Shown piece after piece: positions 20,159-28,126 of a DNA stretch of 64,000 nt. The stretch is from Rubripirellula lacrimiformis. GTDB lineage: Bacteria > Planctomycetota > Planctomycetia > Pirellulales > Pirellulaceae. Made by a program: the position numbers and the translations under genes. Under the pieces are notes generated by a model that had not been told where the DNA came from, did no database searches, and saw only the letters and a list, made by a program, of their open reading frames with translations. The DNA lies in the NCBI RefSeq assembly GCF_007741535.1, contig NZ_CP036525.1, positions 2,914,001 through 2,978,000 of the forward strand, given 5' to 3'. Numbering within the stretch: the stretch's first letter is position 1; the number at the start of each line of letters is the position of its first letter.

Positions 20159-20638
20159 TCAATGGGTATCGCTCGGCGACTCGAGTGCATCGTCTCCCGA
20201 TCTGGATAGGAGTTTTCCCATACTGATTCGATCCTCGCAATCAAACCCCATGGAATGGTAGAAGGCGACGACGGACGAATTCCGGGTGCGGACCTGAAGA
20301 TTCACTTTGGGACAACCGAGTTCGCCTAGCATTCGTTCAACGTGCCGAACAAGCATGGATCCAATGCCTCGTCGTTGTTGGGTCGGGGCGACAGCTAGCG
20401 AATAGATCCATCCGCGGTGTCCGTCGTAACCCGCCATCACCATGCCGACTACCGTCCCGTCCTGTTCGGCAACAAAAAAGAGACCGTCGCCTTCCTTGCA
20501 TTTTCGATCGATTGACTCGGCAGGGTCATTGTGGCCAGTGGAATCGGGAAACACGTCATCCCAAAGTGATATGACGGAATCGCGGTCGCCAGATTGATAG
20601 CGTCTATTTCCATTCTGGGTTGCGGAGTGGCAATCCAA
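20159..20638 (-). CDS. GNAT acetyltransferase, YpeA-like
   Basis: 159 residues of the GCN5-related N-acetyltransferase fold. SVISLWDDVFP, GLFFVAEQDGTVVGMVMAGYDGHRG and the acetyl-CoA loop VAPTQQRRGIGSMLVRHVE follow the order seen in E. coli YpeA. The substrate is unknown. The 5' end overlaps the lipoprotein gene by 35 bases, so the first 10 or so residues and the start are uncertain. The last residues (about LESPSDTH) appear to be encoded by attC sequence, implying read-through of a decayed core. Confidence 0.8.
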   Translation of the reverse strand: MDCHSATQNGNRRYQSGDRDSVISLWDDVFPDSTGHNDPAESIDRKCKEGDGLFFVAEQDGTVVGMVMAGYDGHRGWIYSLAVAPTQQRRGIGSMLVRHVERMLGELGCPKVNLQVRTRNSSVVAFYHSMGFDCEDRISMGKLLSRSGDDALESPSDTH

Positions 20639-21137
20639 GATCCAGAATCAGCTCGCCAATCGAAAGCAGATCCCAGTTCCGTGCGTATCCCGCGGGTTGG
20701 CTGCGGTAGCTCTGGCATAGAAAGCACACGTCGATGCTTCCAACCACCTTGCCCTCGCCATCAAAGAACAGAAACGCATGGTGCGGATAAAGGCACAAGC
20801 CAGCACCACGGTCTGGGTGTGTTCCAGTGACCGCAGCTTCAAGGCGCTCAACTTGACTGCGAGCCAACAGGATGCCCTCCGTCGGCATGCGAGTTGCATT
20901 TAGCTCGCCGCCAGAAATGATCGGCTCCCACGCATCTTCGTTGCGCCAATTGAGTCGGTATGCTCTTACCGTCGTAAAATCGAAGTGCCATTGGCCGCCC
21001 TCGTGGACTGAACCTCCTGCAGCGACGGATTCCCGCCCGTCGGCAAGATACTGCCCGTCACTATTTGCACTGTTCTGTCGATTGCATGACGCACCGAGCA
21101 GCACCGCGAAAACGGTAGTCCAAAGAACTTTATTCAT
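20604..21137 (-). CDS. cassette-encoded lipoprotein-like protein with CxxC pair
   Basis: 177 residues from ATG 21137: a signal segment VLWTTVFAVLLGASC with a lipobox-like cysteine, then a domain with LCLYPHHAFLFFDGEGKVVGS and VCFLCQ. The HxA/YxF-Lxx...VCxxC pattern recurs in the protein at 22511-23200 (FRLYRSDALLFETTVCWQC), so the two are probably related secreted proteins of unknown function. Confidence 0.7.
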   Translation of the reverse strand: MNKVLWTTVFAVLLGASCNRQNSANSDGQYLADGRESVAAGGSVHEGGQWHFDFTTVRAYRLNWRNEDAWEPIISGGELNATRMPTEGILLARSQVERLEAAVTGTHPDRGAGLCLYPHHAFLFFDGEGKVVGSIDVCFLCQSYRSQPAGYARNWDLLSIGELILDLGLPLRNPEWK

Positions 21138-21143
21138 TGTGTC

Positions 21144-21250
21144 GGCCAACGTTCTGCATCACCAAGGCGGGGCGTGTAGCTGCTCCATCGAGTGCGGCCG
21201 CCAGCCCGGCTCCGAAGCAGCCCTTGGGGGCTCGCACGATCGAATGGATC
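21144..21250 (-). other. attC candidate 34, decayed
   Basis: R' core GGCCAAC (21144-21150) and a mutated R'' near ATGGATC (21244-21250). The GC-rich arms between are loosely inverted. Length 107 bases. Confidence 0.45.
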
Positions 21251-21557
21251 AATAGGATTGCAGAATCGCATAGGGCTTGAAGCAGGAATCACAGACGATG
21301 TCAAGAATAACTGCCGCGTCCATCACGTTGAACACGCCACCTACGCTTGAGTCGAATTGCCCGTAAAACGTCATCTCCCGCGCGCAGCAATTTGGAACCG
21401 TATGGCTTTGAACCCACGCGGGTCTTCCACCCAGTTTGTGATTCCCCTCATTGTGCAAAGTATCCGACTGCAGGGCGGCTTCCCAATCGGATGCGTCTGG
21501 ATGACTTCGTGTCGAGAAAGCTTGCCCATGGAAAATTCGCCAGGAGCGATGCAAGAA
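21249..21557 (-). CDS. YwqG/DUF1963-like protein fragment or small protein
   Basis: About 102 residues. KLGGRPAWVQSHTVPNC, CAREMTFYGQFDSS and DIVCDSCFKPYAI resemble the C-terminal part of DUF1963 (YwqG) proteins, which have a GG.P.WiQ motif, a Q-D motif and a late cysteine pair. The N-terminal half of that family is absent. The start is unclear (TTG 21557 suggested). The gene begins immediately beside an attC core, so it may be a cassette carrying a truncated gene. Confidence 0.55.
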   Translation of the reverse strand, partial: FLHRSWRIFHGQAFSTRSHPDASDWEAALQSDTLHNEGNHKLGGRPAWVQSHTVPNCCAREMTFYGQFDSSVGGVFNVMDAAVILDIVCDSCFKPYAILQSY

Positions 21558-21562
21558 AATAC

Positions 21563-21654
21563 GGATGCCGTCCGAGGTCACCCGGCGCGAGCGGAATCGA
21601 GACCATGACGAGGAACAATTTTGAAATTGCTCCGGTGCACCGTCATTGTTCATC
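21563..21654 (-). other. attC site 33, decayed R' core
   Basis: R' reads GGATGCC (21563-21569) where intact sites have GGATAAC; R'' is GTTCATC (21648-21654). The inner sequence (GAGGTCACCCGG ... CTCCGGTGCACCG) matches the other attC arms. 92 bases. Confidence 0.6.
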
Positions 21655-21859
21655 GCGCCGCTGCAGATGCGGCAAAGTCAACCAATGGTGTCTGCCGGGG
21701 CTCCGCCTCCTTCGGTGACAGCGTACCGCGCAGGACTTTGACCAGCAAATTCAGCACGGAAGCATTCGAGGTACTAGCGTGTTCGGTCATGGATCGAATG
21801 AGGCCAACCGCCGCGGCGAACGCGAGGCACCCGAGCTGTTGTTCAAAGTAAGGATTCAT
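21650..21859 (-). CDS. small NPYF-motif membrane-associated protein
   Basis: 69 residues starting MNPYFEQQLGCLAFAAAVGL, with one membrane segment and a hydrophilic tail. The stop lies in the R'' core of the adjacent attC. Member of the NPY-start group of unknown function. Confidence 0.6.
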   Translation of the reverse strand: MNPYFEQQLGCLAFAAAVGLIRSMTEHASTSNASVLNLLVKVLRGTLSPKEAEPRQTPLVDFAASAAAR

Positions 21860-22013
21860 GGCATTTCTGCTCGACCAGCGGTCTGGATCACTTGGTCGCC
21901 CCGAACAACGGACCACCTCAATCAACTCAACTCGGCCAATCGCGTGCATTCGCCGGTTCGTCGGCGACTTTCATGGTCCCCAATTCTATCATTCCACGCC
22001 ACCAGCCGGCGAG

Positions 22014-22364
22014 CTAAAGATTCATGGTCCAAGCAACGAAAATCGGGAACGGGACTAGGAAGAACCATCCAAATGCCGCGACCAGAGCAGGCGGCGACTT
22101 CTCGTCGATATACGGCCCGCTAATGTGGCCGGTGAATTTGCCCCAGTACTCTGGGAACCAAAAGAACGACAATGGCCACAGAAAGATTAGCAGGGGAATA
22201 AGCGTTCCGTAGTAAACGCAGTACGCAAACGCGATCAATAACCCGACAATCTTCGATCGAGTAACGCGAAGACGTTCGGTCTTGATGAACGGCAAAACGC
22301 ACACGCCGTGAATGAGCAAAACGATGAATACCGCCACGACGATCGGATTTTCAATTCGAATCAA
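22014..22364 (-). CDS. cassette membrane protein, unknown function
   Basis: 116 residues, with three hydrophobic segments (VVAVFIVLLIHGVCVLPF, IVGLLIAFAYCVYYG and a C-terminal one) and aromatic-rich SFFWFPEYWGKF. No recognised domain. The start MIRIENPIVV and the direction fit a cassette gene. Confidence 0.7.
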   Translation of the reverse strand: MIRIENPIVVAVFIVLLIHGVCVLPFIKTERLRVTRSKIVGLLIAFAYCVYYGTLIPLLIFLWPLSFFWFPEYWGKFTGHISGPYIDEKSPPALVAAFGWFFLVPFPIFVAWTMNL

Positions 22365-22396
22365 TCTCTGCCTTTACAGTGAGAGCTTTCGGGGCC

Positions 22397-22483
22397 GATA
22401 AACGTCGGCGATCACGGAGACGGCGACTTGATTTTCCATTTGAAAACTCGCGGACCCGGTCGCCGGTGCACGGCGGGCGTTGC
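22397..22483 (-). other. attC site 32
   Basis: R' GATAAAC (22397-22403) followed by CGTCGGCGATCACGG; opposite arm CGGTCGCCGGTGCACGG with degenerate R'' GCGTTGC (22477-22483). 87 bases. Confidence 0.55.
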
Positions 22484-22510
22484 GGTGCGCTGCGACTTTG
22501 ATTTCACAGG

Positions 22511-23200
22511 CTATAGCTTCGGGTGTGGGAGGTGCGATGTGAACAATCCCAGCAAAGCCTTTGCCTTGCTGTCGTCGGCAAATCCATACCACCCATGAGT
22601 GAAGCGATTCTCGTCGGCGTCAAAACGCGGGACATAGAAATTGCGGCATTGCCAACAAACCGTTGTTTCGAATAGCAACGCGTCGCTGCGATACAACCGA
22701 AACCCGTATACCGGGTAATGACAGAACGCACCGCCCTGACGATCAAACGCCAGCGATTGCCAGGCCGTCCGTAGTTCGTCGCAGTCTGCGCCGGTTAGCG
22801 TGACGTGAGCGTGGATGGTGGCCTGATTGCCGTAAGGGCGTATAGGAAACGTTTCGCCCGCTGGTTTACGTTCCGGTTTCTCGTCGCCGAACGGATCACG
22901 TTTCGGAAGGGAGACGGCGTAAAGTTCAACGCGATCGAAGCTTGGCAATGCGTCCGTGTGTGCGAGCGAAAGCATTCTTTCGTGTGGGGTGTCGCCGCCG
23001 GGATGCGTCGCGGTCCATTCCGCCTTAGCACTGGCCTCATTATCGGTAGGCTCAAACGGATTCGGGGCCTGAGCGAACGCAGATGACAGGAAAACCAATA
23101 GTAGCGGTGGGATCAGTAGATGACGGATCACGTGTTGATGATCGAACAATGCCGTCGGAAAACGCTTGCGATCACTGGTGGGATGCGACTGATCTTCCAT
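22511..23200 (-). CDS. secreted protein with histidine/cysteine motifs, unknown function
   Basis: 229 residues from ATG 23200. An N-terminal hydrophobic export segment (HLLIPPLLLVFLSSAFA) is followed by a hydrophilic domain containing GGAFCHYPVYGFRLYRSD and TVCWQCRNFYV. The related arrangement in the lipoprotein-like gene at 20604-21137 suggests a family that may bind a metal through its CxxC. It overlaps the upstream gene (23172-23516) by 29 bases, so both are likely co-transcribed. Confidence 0.7.
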   Translation of the reverse strand: MEDQSHPTSDRKRFPTALFDHQHVIRHLLIPPLLLVFLSSAFAQAPNPFEPTDNEASAKAEWTATHPGGDTPHERMLSLAHTDALPSFDRVELYAVSLPKRDPFGDEKPERKPAGETFPIRPYGNQATIHAHVTLTGADCDELRTAWQSLAFDRQGGAFCHYPVYGFRLYRSDALLFETTVCWQCRNFYVPRFDADENRFTHGWYGFADDSKAKALLGLFTSHLPHPKL

Positions 23201-23516
23201 TTGTTTTCTCTTTGACGGCCAATGCGTGTTCATCGTCCAGTTTTCCCGCCGTTTTGCTTGAATTAGCATCCAGCCAGGAATGGAAATTAGACCGCGCCAG
23301 TGGAACGGCTTCAACAGATTGGAATCCAAACCATCCAGACGGAAGTCTTGGATTCCCAAAGAAATGAGAGGTGAAAGTCCAGAGGATGCAAAACATTGCA
23401 ACCAACGCCAGCCGATTCACCGTTGGCCCACCTGGACTGGAGCCGCACGCAAAAAAATGATCCGCGATCACCGGGCGGCAGCAAGCGATGTACAACCAAA
23501 TGAAACAGGTAGCCAT
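23172..23516 (-). CDS. cassette membrane protein overlapping the secreted gene
   Basis: 114 residues with one clear membrane segment (RLALVAMFCILWTFTSHFF) and a hydrophilic tail. The start is uncertain: sequence around 23450-23540 resembles attC arms (GATCACCGGGCGGC...), so the real start may lie downstream of the ATG at 23516. No domain recognised. Confidence 0.5.
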   Translation of the reverse strand: MATCFIWLYIACCRPVIADHFFACGSSPGGPTVNRLALVAMFCILWTFTSHFFGNPRLPSGWFGFQSVEAVPLARSNFHSWLDANSSKTAGKLDDEHALAVKEKTNGRSVASHQ

Positions 23517-23571
23517 CGCAGCGCGGGGGCGCCCGTCCGGCGTCTTGAACACTGCATGAAAACGAACCAGG

Positions 23572-24063
23572 TCAAGCGTTCGGCACGACGAAGCTTAAGT
23601 GATGGGCGGCGTGCCATTGTTGCATCAAGAGCCATTGTTCACGACTGAGTCGTCCCAGCATCGGGTAGTGTGGGACGAACGCAGTGGACGGATCCATGAG
23701 GGTTTCCGAGAGCGCGTAAAATCGGTTCGCACAAGCGTCTTCGTCGAGATCGAGGGCGGGCTGAAGTTGCTTCGGAGCCTTGCCGCGAAGCTTCGATGGT
23801 TTGCCCTTTCGCATCGTCGGCATGAAAATCAGTTTCATCACCGGTCGCATCACGGCAGGAAAAGTGAATTCCGCACCATCGATCGTCATCTGCATCGACA
23901 TGTTCAGGTGATCGAGGATTTGTGCAAGGCTCCAGGTGCCAACCAGTTCGTAGCCGCATTCACGCAACCCTGCTATGTCGGCGCAAGCGGCACCCAAATC
24001 AGGGTAACGCAATTCCATTCGTCGTTCTGCGATTGTCGATTTGCGTTCTGGTTTCTGGAGCAT
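23572..24063 (-). CDS. DUF1569 (DinB-like) protein
   Basis: 163 residues from ATG 24063. GTWSLAQILDHLNMSMQMTI and the later MRPVMKLIFMPTMRKGKPSK, with the final WLLMQQWHAAHHLSFVVP, fit the DUF1569 family, a four-helix DinB-like fold with conserved histidines that probably bind a metal. Function unknown. The frame continues upstream to 24453 without family features. Confidence 0.75.
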   Translation of the reverse strand: MLQKPERKSTIAERRMELRYPDLGAACADIAGLRECGYELVGTWSLAQILDHLNMSMQMTIDGAEFTFPAVMRPVMKLIFMPTMRKGKPSKLRGKAPKQLQPALDLDEDACANRFYALSETLMDPSTAFVPHYPMLGRLSREQWLLMQQWHAAHHLSFVVPNA

Positions 24064-24394
24064 GATTGCTTGATCGCGATTGAAGCAAGTGAGAGTAAGT
24101 AAGGCACGAGAAATCTCTGTCGTGGTGGACCAGGCCACGAGTCCATTCTGACAAGGATCGAATCTGCGTCGTAGTGGGGTTTGCCAAAATCGCTGACCGT
24201 CGAGTTTCGGGGGCGGGATTCTGACGAATCCTGCGACTGCAGTCCCGACACCTATCGATCGTTCACTGCTTCGTCGGCAAATCGCGGTGCCCCGCGGGCC
24301 ACAGCGAGCGGCTTCGACGCGGCGAAAACGCTGGCCACCGTCGCTCCGGTACACCGCAGGGCTGGTTGCTGGTTGGATTGGAAATGTTGGCACA

Positions 24395-24661
24395 TCACGA
24401 CGAAATCGGAAGTTCTCGTGTGCATTTCGCACAAACAACAGCATCCCGATCAATGCTCGATTGACAGAAGGGGCATAGCTTTTGCGGACGTCCGGCCAAC
24501 GTCATCAGTAAAAAAATTGGGCCAAAGACAATCGCATGCACGAGTGAAAACAAAACGATGAATAGGGCACGTTCGGGACGTGCAGACTTGGTTAGGAGCA
24601 AAAGTGAGCCAACCAAGCCAAGTCCACTCCAGACGAAAAGGTAAGGTAGGAATGTCATCAC
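24395..24661 (-). CDS. small membrane protein with C-terminal zinc ribbon
   Basis: 88 residues. Two membrane segments (LPYLFVWSGLGLVGSLLLL; FIVLFSLVHAIVFGPIFLLM) are followed by a zinc-ribbon pair CPFCQ and CAKC about 16 residues apart. No known function. Confidence 0.75.
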   Translation of the reverse strand: MMTFLPYLFVWSGLGLVGSLLLLTKSARPERALFIVLFSLVHAIVFGPIFLLMTLAGRPQKLCPFCQSSIDRDAVVCAKCTRELPISS

Positions 24662-24799
24662 CGGCCTCGGGGAATTTGCTGCGGATCGAATGAGTCATTC
24701 GATCATGTATCGGTGGGTATCGCCGAGTGTAGCGAGCATTGGACGAGTCCTGGGCCACGACAGTGGAAATCAACGACCGATCGTCGACACCTGTGATGG

Positions 24800-25276
24800 C
24801 TACCCGCGGTTTTTCCACGGTTTCGCGGCAGAGCCAGCCGGCGGAATGAACTTCGCCAAGTCATTCCAATCACCTTCAAATTCTAGCGTCAGGCATTCAC
24901 CCGATTCGAAATGGAACTTGACGGCGTTCGAATGGGATTGTTCGTAGTCGCAGGAAAGCAATTCGGACAAAGGAAAGCGGCGTAAGACGTGCGTCCATTG
25001 CCCGGTCTTCTTGTGGGGGGAACTGAAGACAATGTGATCGCGATTCCGGGCGCAGTGGAGAGGGCCGGAGTAATTCAGCAACGTCTCCGTTTCCGTCCGC
25101 TTTGCAGGTCGAAGGCATCTGTAGGTGGCGGCTGCTGCCAGCAGGATGAACACCGGAACCGATCCCGGCCCAGCGTAACGCGCGTACCAAGGCAAGGGTT
25201 TTGTGCGTAACCAAATCCCAGCAGGCGTTGGCCGTCCAGCGAGATCGTTGTCGTCGATATTAGCTTTCGAGGTCAT
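24800..25276 (-). CDS. cassette protein with one membrane segment
   Basis: 158 residues from ATG 25276. It has one hydrophobic segment (GSVPVFILLAAAATYRCL) and a soluble C-terminal region with alternating strands (DHIVFSSPH, AVKFHFESGECLTLEFEG) that could be PH-like. The stop lies at a GCTACCC sequence that may be a decayed attC core (24797-24803). Confidence 0.65.
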   Translation of the reverse strand: MTSKANIDDNDLAGRPTPAGIWLRTKPLPWYARYAGPGSVPVFILLAAAATYRCLRPAKRTETETLLNYSGPLHCARNRDHIVFSSPHKKTGQWTHVLRRFPLSELLSCDYEQSHSNAVKFHFESGECLTLEFEGDWNDLAKFIPPAGSAAKPWKNRG

Positions 25277-25386
25277 GGCGAGAATTGAGCGATCCTGATG
25301 CATTCCATGACCGGTTTTATCGCGAGCATCTGTTCGATGATAAGCGAAAGTTCTGTTTCGATCATAAATGCGTCTCGGATTTGGAT

Positions 25387-25977
25387 TCACTCTGTTCTTG
25401 GATTCGCACGTCGTCGATGGGAATCGACCATGCTCTTGAGTTGTTGTTCGACGCGTTTGACGTCGGCGATTCCAAGAAATCCTACTTCTTCGGAATGGCT
25501 CGTGCCCTCCGAATCCTTCCATCGCTTGGCATTGAAGATTACATCACCCGAACCATCCGCAGCCTGTTTTCGATACACGACCGTCAACTCGCGAGGCAAG
25601 AAACTGCGTATCGTCATGCGCCAACCGCCGATAAAAGTAATCGCCCGACGATCGGTTAAGACGTAGACCGTTTTGAACGCATTGCGGTACGCCCAAAGCG
25701 GTGCGGACAGCATGGCAAAGCCGATGAGCAGAAAGGGGACACCAAAAAGCGGAAACAAGTCTTCGCCGCGATTGAACCGCGGAATCTCGAAGCCACTTGC
25801 ACCCGCAATCCAGAACATTGAAAAAAGTGTCCACACCACTGCAAAGCCGAAAGTCGCTGTTGATCCGGGGGTGAAAAAGCGAGGTTTGGGAGTTTCGGAC
25901 CAAAGGATGCTTTCGTTCACCTCAAGCTCGTCCTCGACGAGTTTCAGAAGTGACGGCGAGATTGTGTCAGGAATCAT
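25387..25977 (-). CDS. membrane protein with bacterial PH-like domain
   Basis: 196 residues: two membrane segments, then VYVLTDRRAITFIGGWRMTIRSF, a pattern typical of bacterial PH (bPH/YdbT-like) domains where a strand with LTxxR follows the helices. Function unknown. Its start lies just left of attC site 31. Confidence 0.7.
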   Translation of the reverse strand: MIPDTISPSLLKLVEDELEVNESILWSETPKPRFFTPGSTATFGFAVVWTLFSMFWIAGASGFEIPRFNRGEDLFPLFGVPFLLIGFAMLSAPLWAYRNAFKTVYVLTDRRAITFIGGWRMTIRSFLPRELTVVYRKQAADGSGDVIFNAKRWKDSEGTSHSEEVGFLGIADVKRVEQQLKSMVDSHRRRANPRTE

Positions 25978-25989
25978 CTCACTCCATTC

Positions 25990-26080
25990 GGATCATATCG
26001 GCGGCAACCGAGGTACCGCAAAAGAGCATCCATTTCAATGGACGCGTCGTTGGCGGCTTCGGTTCACCGCTCGGTTCTGC
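25990..26080 (-). other. attC site 31, R' core decayed
   Basis: R' GGATCAT (25990-25996) in place of GGATAAC; R'' GTTCTGC (26074-26080). The inner part has the usual CCATTTCAATGG loop region and GGTTCACCG arm. 91 bases. Confidence 0.65.
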
Positions 26081-26260
26081 CCGCGTCTTCCGACATTGTA
26101 GCCGACGTTTGACTGTCACTCGCTGCTTCCGCCAGCATGCCGCAAAAAGACGATCGGGGCAACGACTGCCGGTTGGATCAAGTAGCCTCGTGTCACAGAG
26201 CGGGATCCCTGCATCGCTTCACAATTTGGCAGCTAACGTTTTTACCATTCCCGCCATTGT

Positions 26261-26389
26261 TCAGTTATGGTTGTGCGATGAGTGCTGAAGTGGATGCGGG
26301 CCATCGAACGCAAGCGGACTGTGCGCGACGGCGTCGATATATTCTGCAAGTTCGGGCAGGCGTGAATGCGTGCATTGAAGAAGCTCCAT
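26261..26389 (-). CDS. possible 42-residue protein
   Basis: Frame starting MELLQCTHSRLPELAEYIDA, amphipathic at first, histidine-rich at the end. It sits in a cassette with no longer minus-strand frame. No homologue recognised; may be spurious. Confidence 0.35.
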   Translation of the reverse strand: MELLQCTHSRLPELAEYIDAVAHSPLAFDGPHPLQHSSHNHN

Positions 26390-26401
26390 GAGGCTGCAGT
26401 T

Positions 26402-26491
26402 GGCAGGTAGTGCGGGTCGCCAGCGGGGACGATCGATGTTTTTTAACTTCTAAAAGCCTGATGTCGTGTTCGTTTTTACGACGTGGTTCTG
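26402..26491 (-). other. attC candidate 30
   Basis: R'' GTTCTGC (26485-26491) is well placed after the stop of the gene to the right. R' GGCAGGT (26402-26408) is mutated and the arms pair poorly. Confidence 0.45.
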
Positions 26492-26493
26492 CA

Positions 26494-27117
26494 CTAGTCG
26501 CCGCCGTAGACGTCCATCACTTTCCAGTCGCTCAGGCAGACCGAATAGCCCATGTCGGAGTGTTCCTCGATTGAAGAGTACTGAATCTCAAGCTCAGTCT
26601 CGTCACCCGGAAGAAGAACATGAGCTGTCATGCGACCGAAGTCGACGGTGTCGTACTCTTCCGGCGAGCCCATTTCGTCAAAGTATTGGCGCAACTTCTC
26701 GCGAATCTGCCATTCGATCTCTTCGTATTTTGGAGGAAGTTGGCGAACCAACTCCAGTTGCTTCTCCGTTGGCCCGTCCCATGGTGAATCGATCGTAATT
26801 GGTCGACTTTGAAAGTGGGAAGAAGGCGGAGGGGGGGCAAGTTGAACTTCCCAGCGGTCAGCAAATTGCCGCAGTTCACCAAGCCCTGAAACTATCGAAA
26901 TTTGAATCGGGGTATTGGTGCGGCGGATGGACTCGTCCATGGCGCGATCCATCCGGCGAAGTGCAAAATGACCCGCGATAAGAAAAGCTGGGATCGTTAC
27001 CCAAATGGAGCGAAAAATTGGCACGCTCGCAAATTCAAGCAAACAAACCGATGTGATAGCTGCGAACACAATCAGGGAGTACCAAATCGTTGCAGTGTCT
27101 TTATCAGGAAGTTTCAT
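26494..27117 (-). CDS. cassette membrane protein, unknown function
   Basis: 207 residues from ATG 27117 (another ATG two codons upstream). Two membrane segments (WYSLIVFAAITSVCLLEFA; SIWVTIPAFLIAGHFA) precede a soluble domain rich in charged residues (EKQLELVRQLPPKYEEIEWQ). No recognised domain. The stop lies 3 bases from an attC core. Confidence 0.7.
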   Translation of the reverse strand: MKLPDKDTATIWYSLIVFAAITSVCLLEFASVPIFRSIWVTIPAFLIAGHFALRRMDRAMDESIRRTNTPIQISIVSGLGELRQFADRWEVQLAPPPPSSHFQSRPITIDSPWDGPTEKQLELVRQLPPKYEEIEWQIREKLRQYFDEMGSPEEYDTVDFGRMTAHVLLPGDETELEIQYSSIEEHSDMGYSVCLSDWKVMDVYGGD

Positions 27118-27123
27118 TCGCAT

Positions 27124-27213
27124 GCAGCGCGTTGCCCGTCACGAGGTCGTCGCGAACGACGTACCACTTCAGAAAACTTAACTCGGCGACTCACGAGCAT
27201 CGTCTGGTTCACC
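27124..27213 (-). other. attC site 29, R' core mutated
   Basis: R' GCAGCGC (27124-27130) has lost AAC; R'' GTTCACC (27207-27213). The arms (GTTGCCCGTCACGAGG ... ACTCGGCGACTCACGAGCATC) match other sites. 90 bases. Confidence 0.6.
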
Positions 27214-27615
27214 GATATTTTGAGTATCCAGCGCTTCAGCGAGGCGTGCCCAGTCATCTCGAGTGTATCGCACCAATCGGACGTATTCTGATCGGCATTT
27301 GGAAATTTGCGCTTCGTCCCAGCCAGTAATGGCCACCACGGCATTCGTAAAATGCGGCAATTCTCGCCTCAACCATCGACCGAATGCGAAGTATGCCGTG
27401 TCCCACGGGCAGGATTCAGGCGGCCAGGATGCATCCATCGGACGGAAGCATTGACCGATCAAGTCAGTGAGGCGATCGATTGACGGTTGATCTTGCGGAG
27501 ATTCTTGCAGCACCCGGCCGAGTTCGTGGCAGAGGTCATCGATCAAGCCCGACGCAGAACGTGGGTATGGAGCTTTAAGGTTCCGAAAAAGCTTGACGAT
27601 GTCATCAGTGTTCAT
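27178..27615 (-). CDS. soluble cassette protein, unknown function
   Basis: 145 residues, mostly helical and acidic (MNTDDIVKLFRNLKAPYPRS start; CPWDTAYFAFGRWLRRELPH). No membrane segment. The last dozen residues are encoded inside attC 29, because its R'' reads GTTC rather than GTTA and supplies no TAA. Family unknown. Confidence 0.7.
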   Translation of the reverse strand: MNTDDIVKLFRNLKAPYPRSASGLIDDLCHELGRVLQESPQDQPSIDRLTDLIGQCFRPMDASWPPESCPWDTAYFAFGRWLRRELPHFTNAVVAITGWDEAQISKCRSEYVRLVRYTRDDWARLAEALDTQNIGEPDDARESPS

Positions 27616-27865
27616 GTGGTCGAGCCAGACAGTGTTTCGCCTGTCGGGGATCGTTATCCGTCACCGAGGACCAACGATTGACTTTCAATTTGTAAAGCCC
27701 AGCAAGCGGTCCTTCGGTGCACCACATGGCGCTTGCGATGGGCGTGCGGGGCAAAGGAATCGCGGATGGCACGGGGGCCGCGATTCTCCAGGGTAACTGT
27801 CGAAGAAAGACCGAGCAACAATCGACAGAGCAAACCAGCAATCCGGTGACGATCAGCGGGCGCAT
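27605..27865 (-). CDS. small exported-type protein reading through an attC
   Basis: 86 residues: an N-terminal hydrophobic segment (PLIVTGLLVCSVDCCSVF), then a proline-rich part. From about residue 46 onward (MWCTEGPLAG...) it is encoded by the attC, whose R'' core has lost the usual stop. Real coding extent is doubtful. Confidence 0.4.
   Translation of the reverse strand: MRPLIVTGLLVCSVDCCSVFLRQLPWRIAAPVPSAIPLPRTPIASAMWCTEGPLAGLYKLKVNRWSSVTDNDPRQAKHCLARPHEH
27646..27734 (-). other. attC site 28, both cores mutated
   Basis: R' GGGGATC (27646-27652), R'' GGCGCTT (27728-27734). The inner sequence (GTCACCGAGGACC, TTTCAATTTGTAAAG, CGGTCCTTCGGTGCACC) is clearly attC-like and pairs across the loop. 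89 bases. Confidence 0.6.
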
Positions 27866-28126
27866 CGACTGCGATGGTATTCCGCCGTTAGCACGACCGC
27901 GAATCGATGAGTGTTGATGAGTGGCGATGAGTGTTCCCGTCCGAGAGAACGCCAATCTTCGCTAATCGCACACGAACGACTTTGTCCGGAGAGCTCGCCC
28001 AGCATTGGTTTTCATCGCCAGCGATGAAGCAATCGAGACGGGGCGCGGAGACTCGCATGCATCGTCTGATTCGTCGGTGCTCCGGGGTCAATCGATCAAC
28101 ACGCGTCGCATTCACCATGTATCTCG

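Noticed and set aside
24705-24803. attC between the genes at 24395 and 24800
   Set aside because: GCTACCC at 24797 could be R'', but the left core and arms are not convincing.
26081-26260. Short minus frame of 32 codons (MQGSRSVTRGYLIQPAVVAP...)
   Set aside because: Too short and without supporting context; may be a repeat-derived frame.
28030-28126. attC after the large secreted-protein gene
   Set aside because: An attC is expected here, but cores and arms are too diverged to place.
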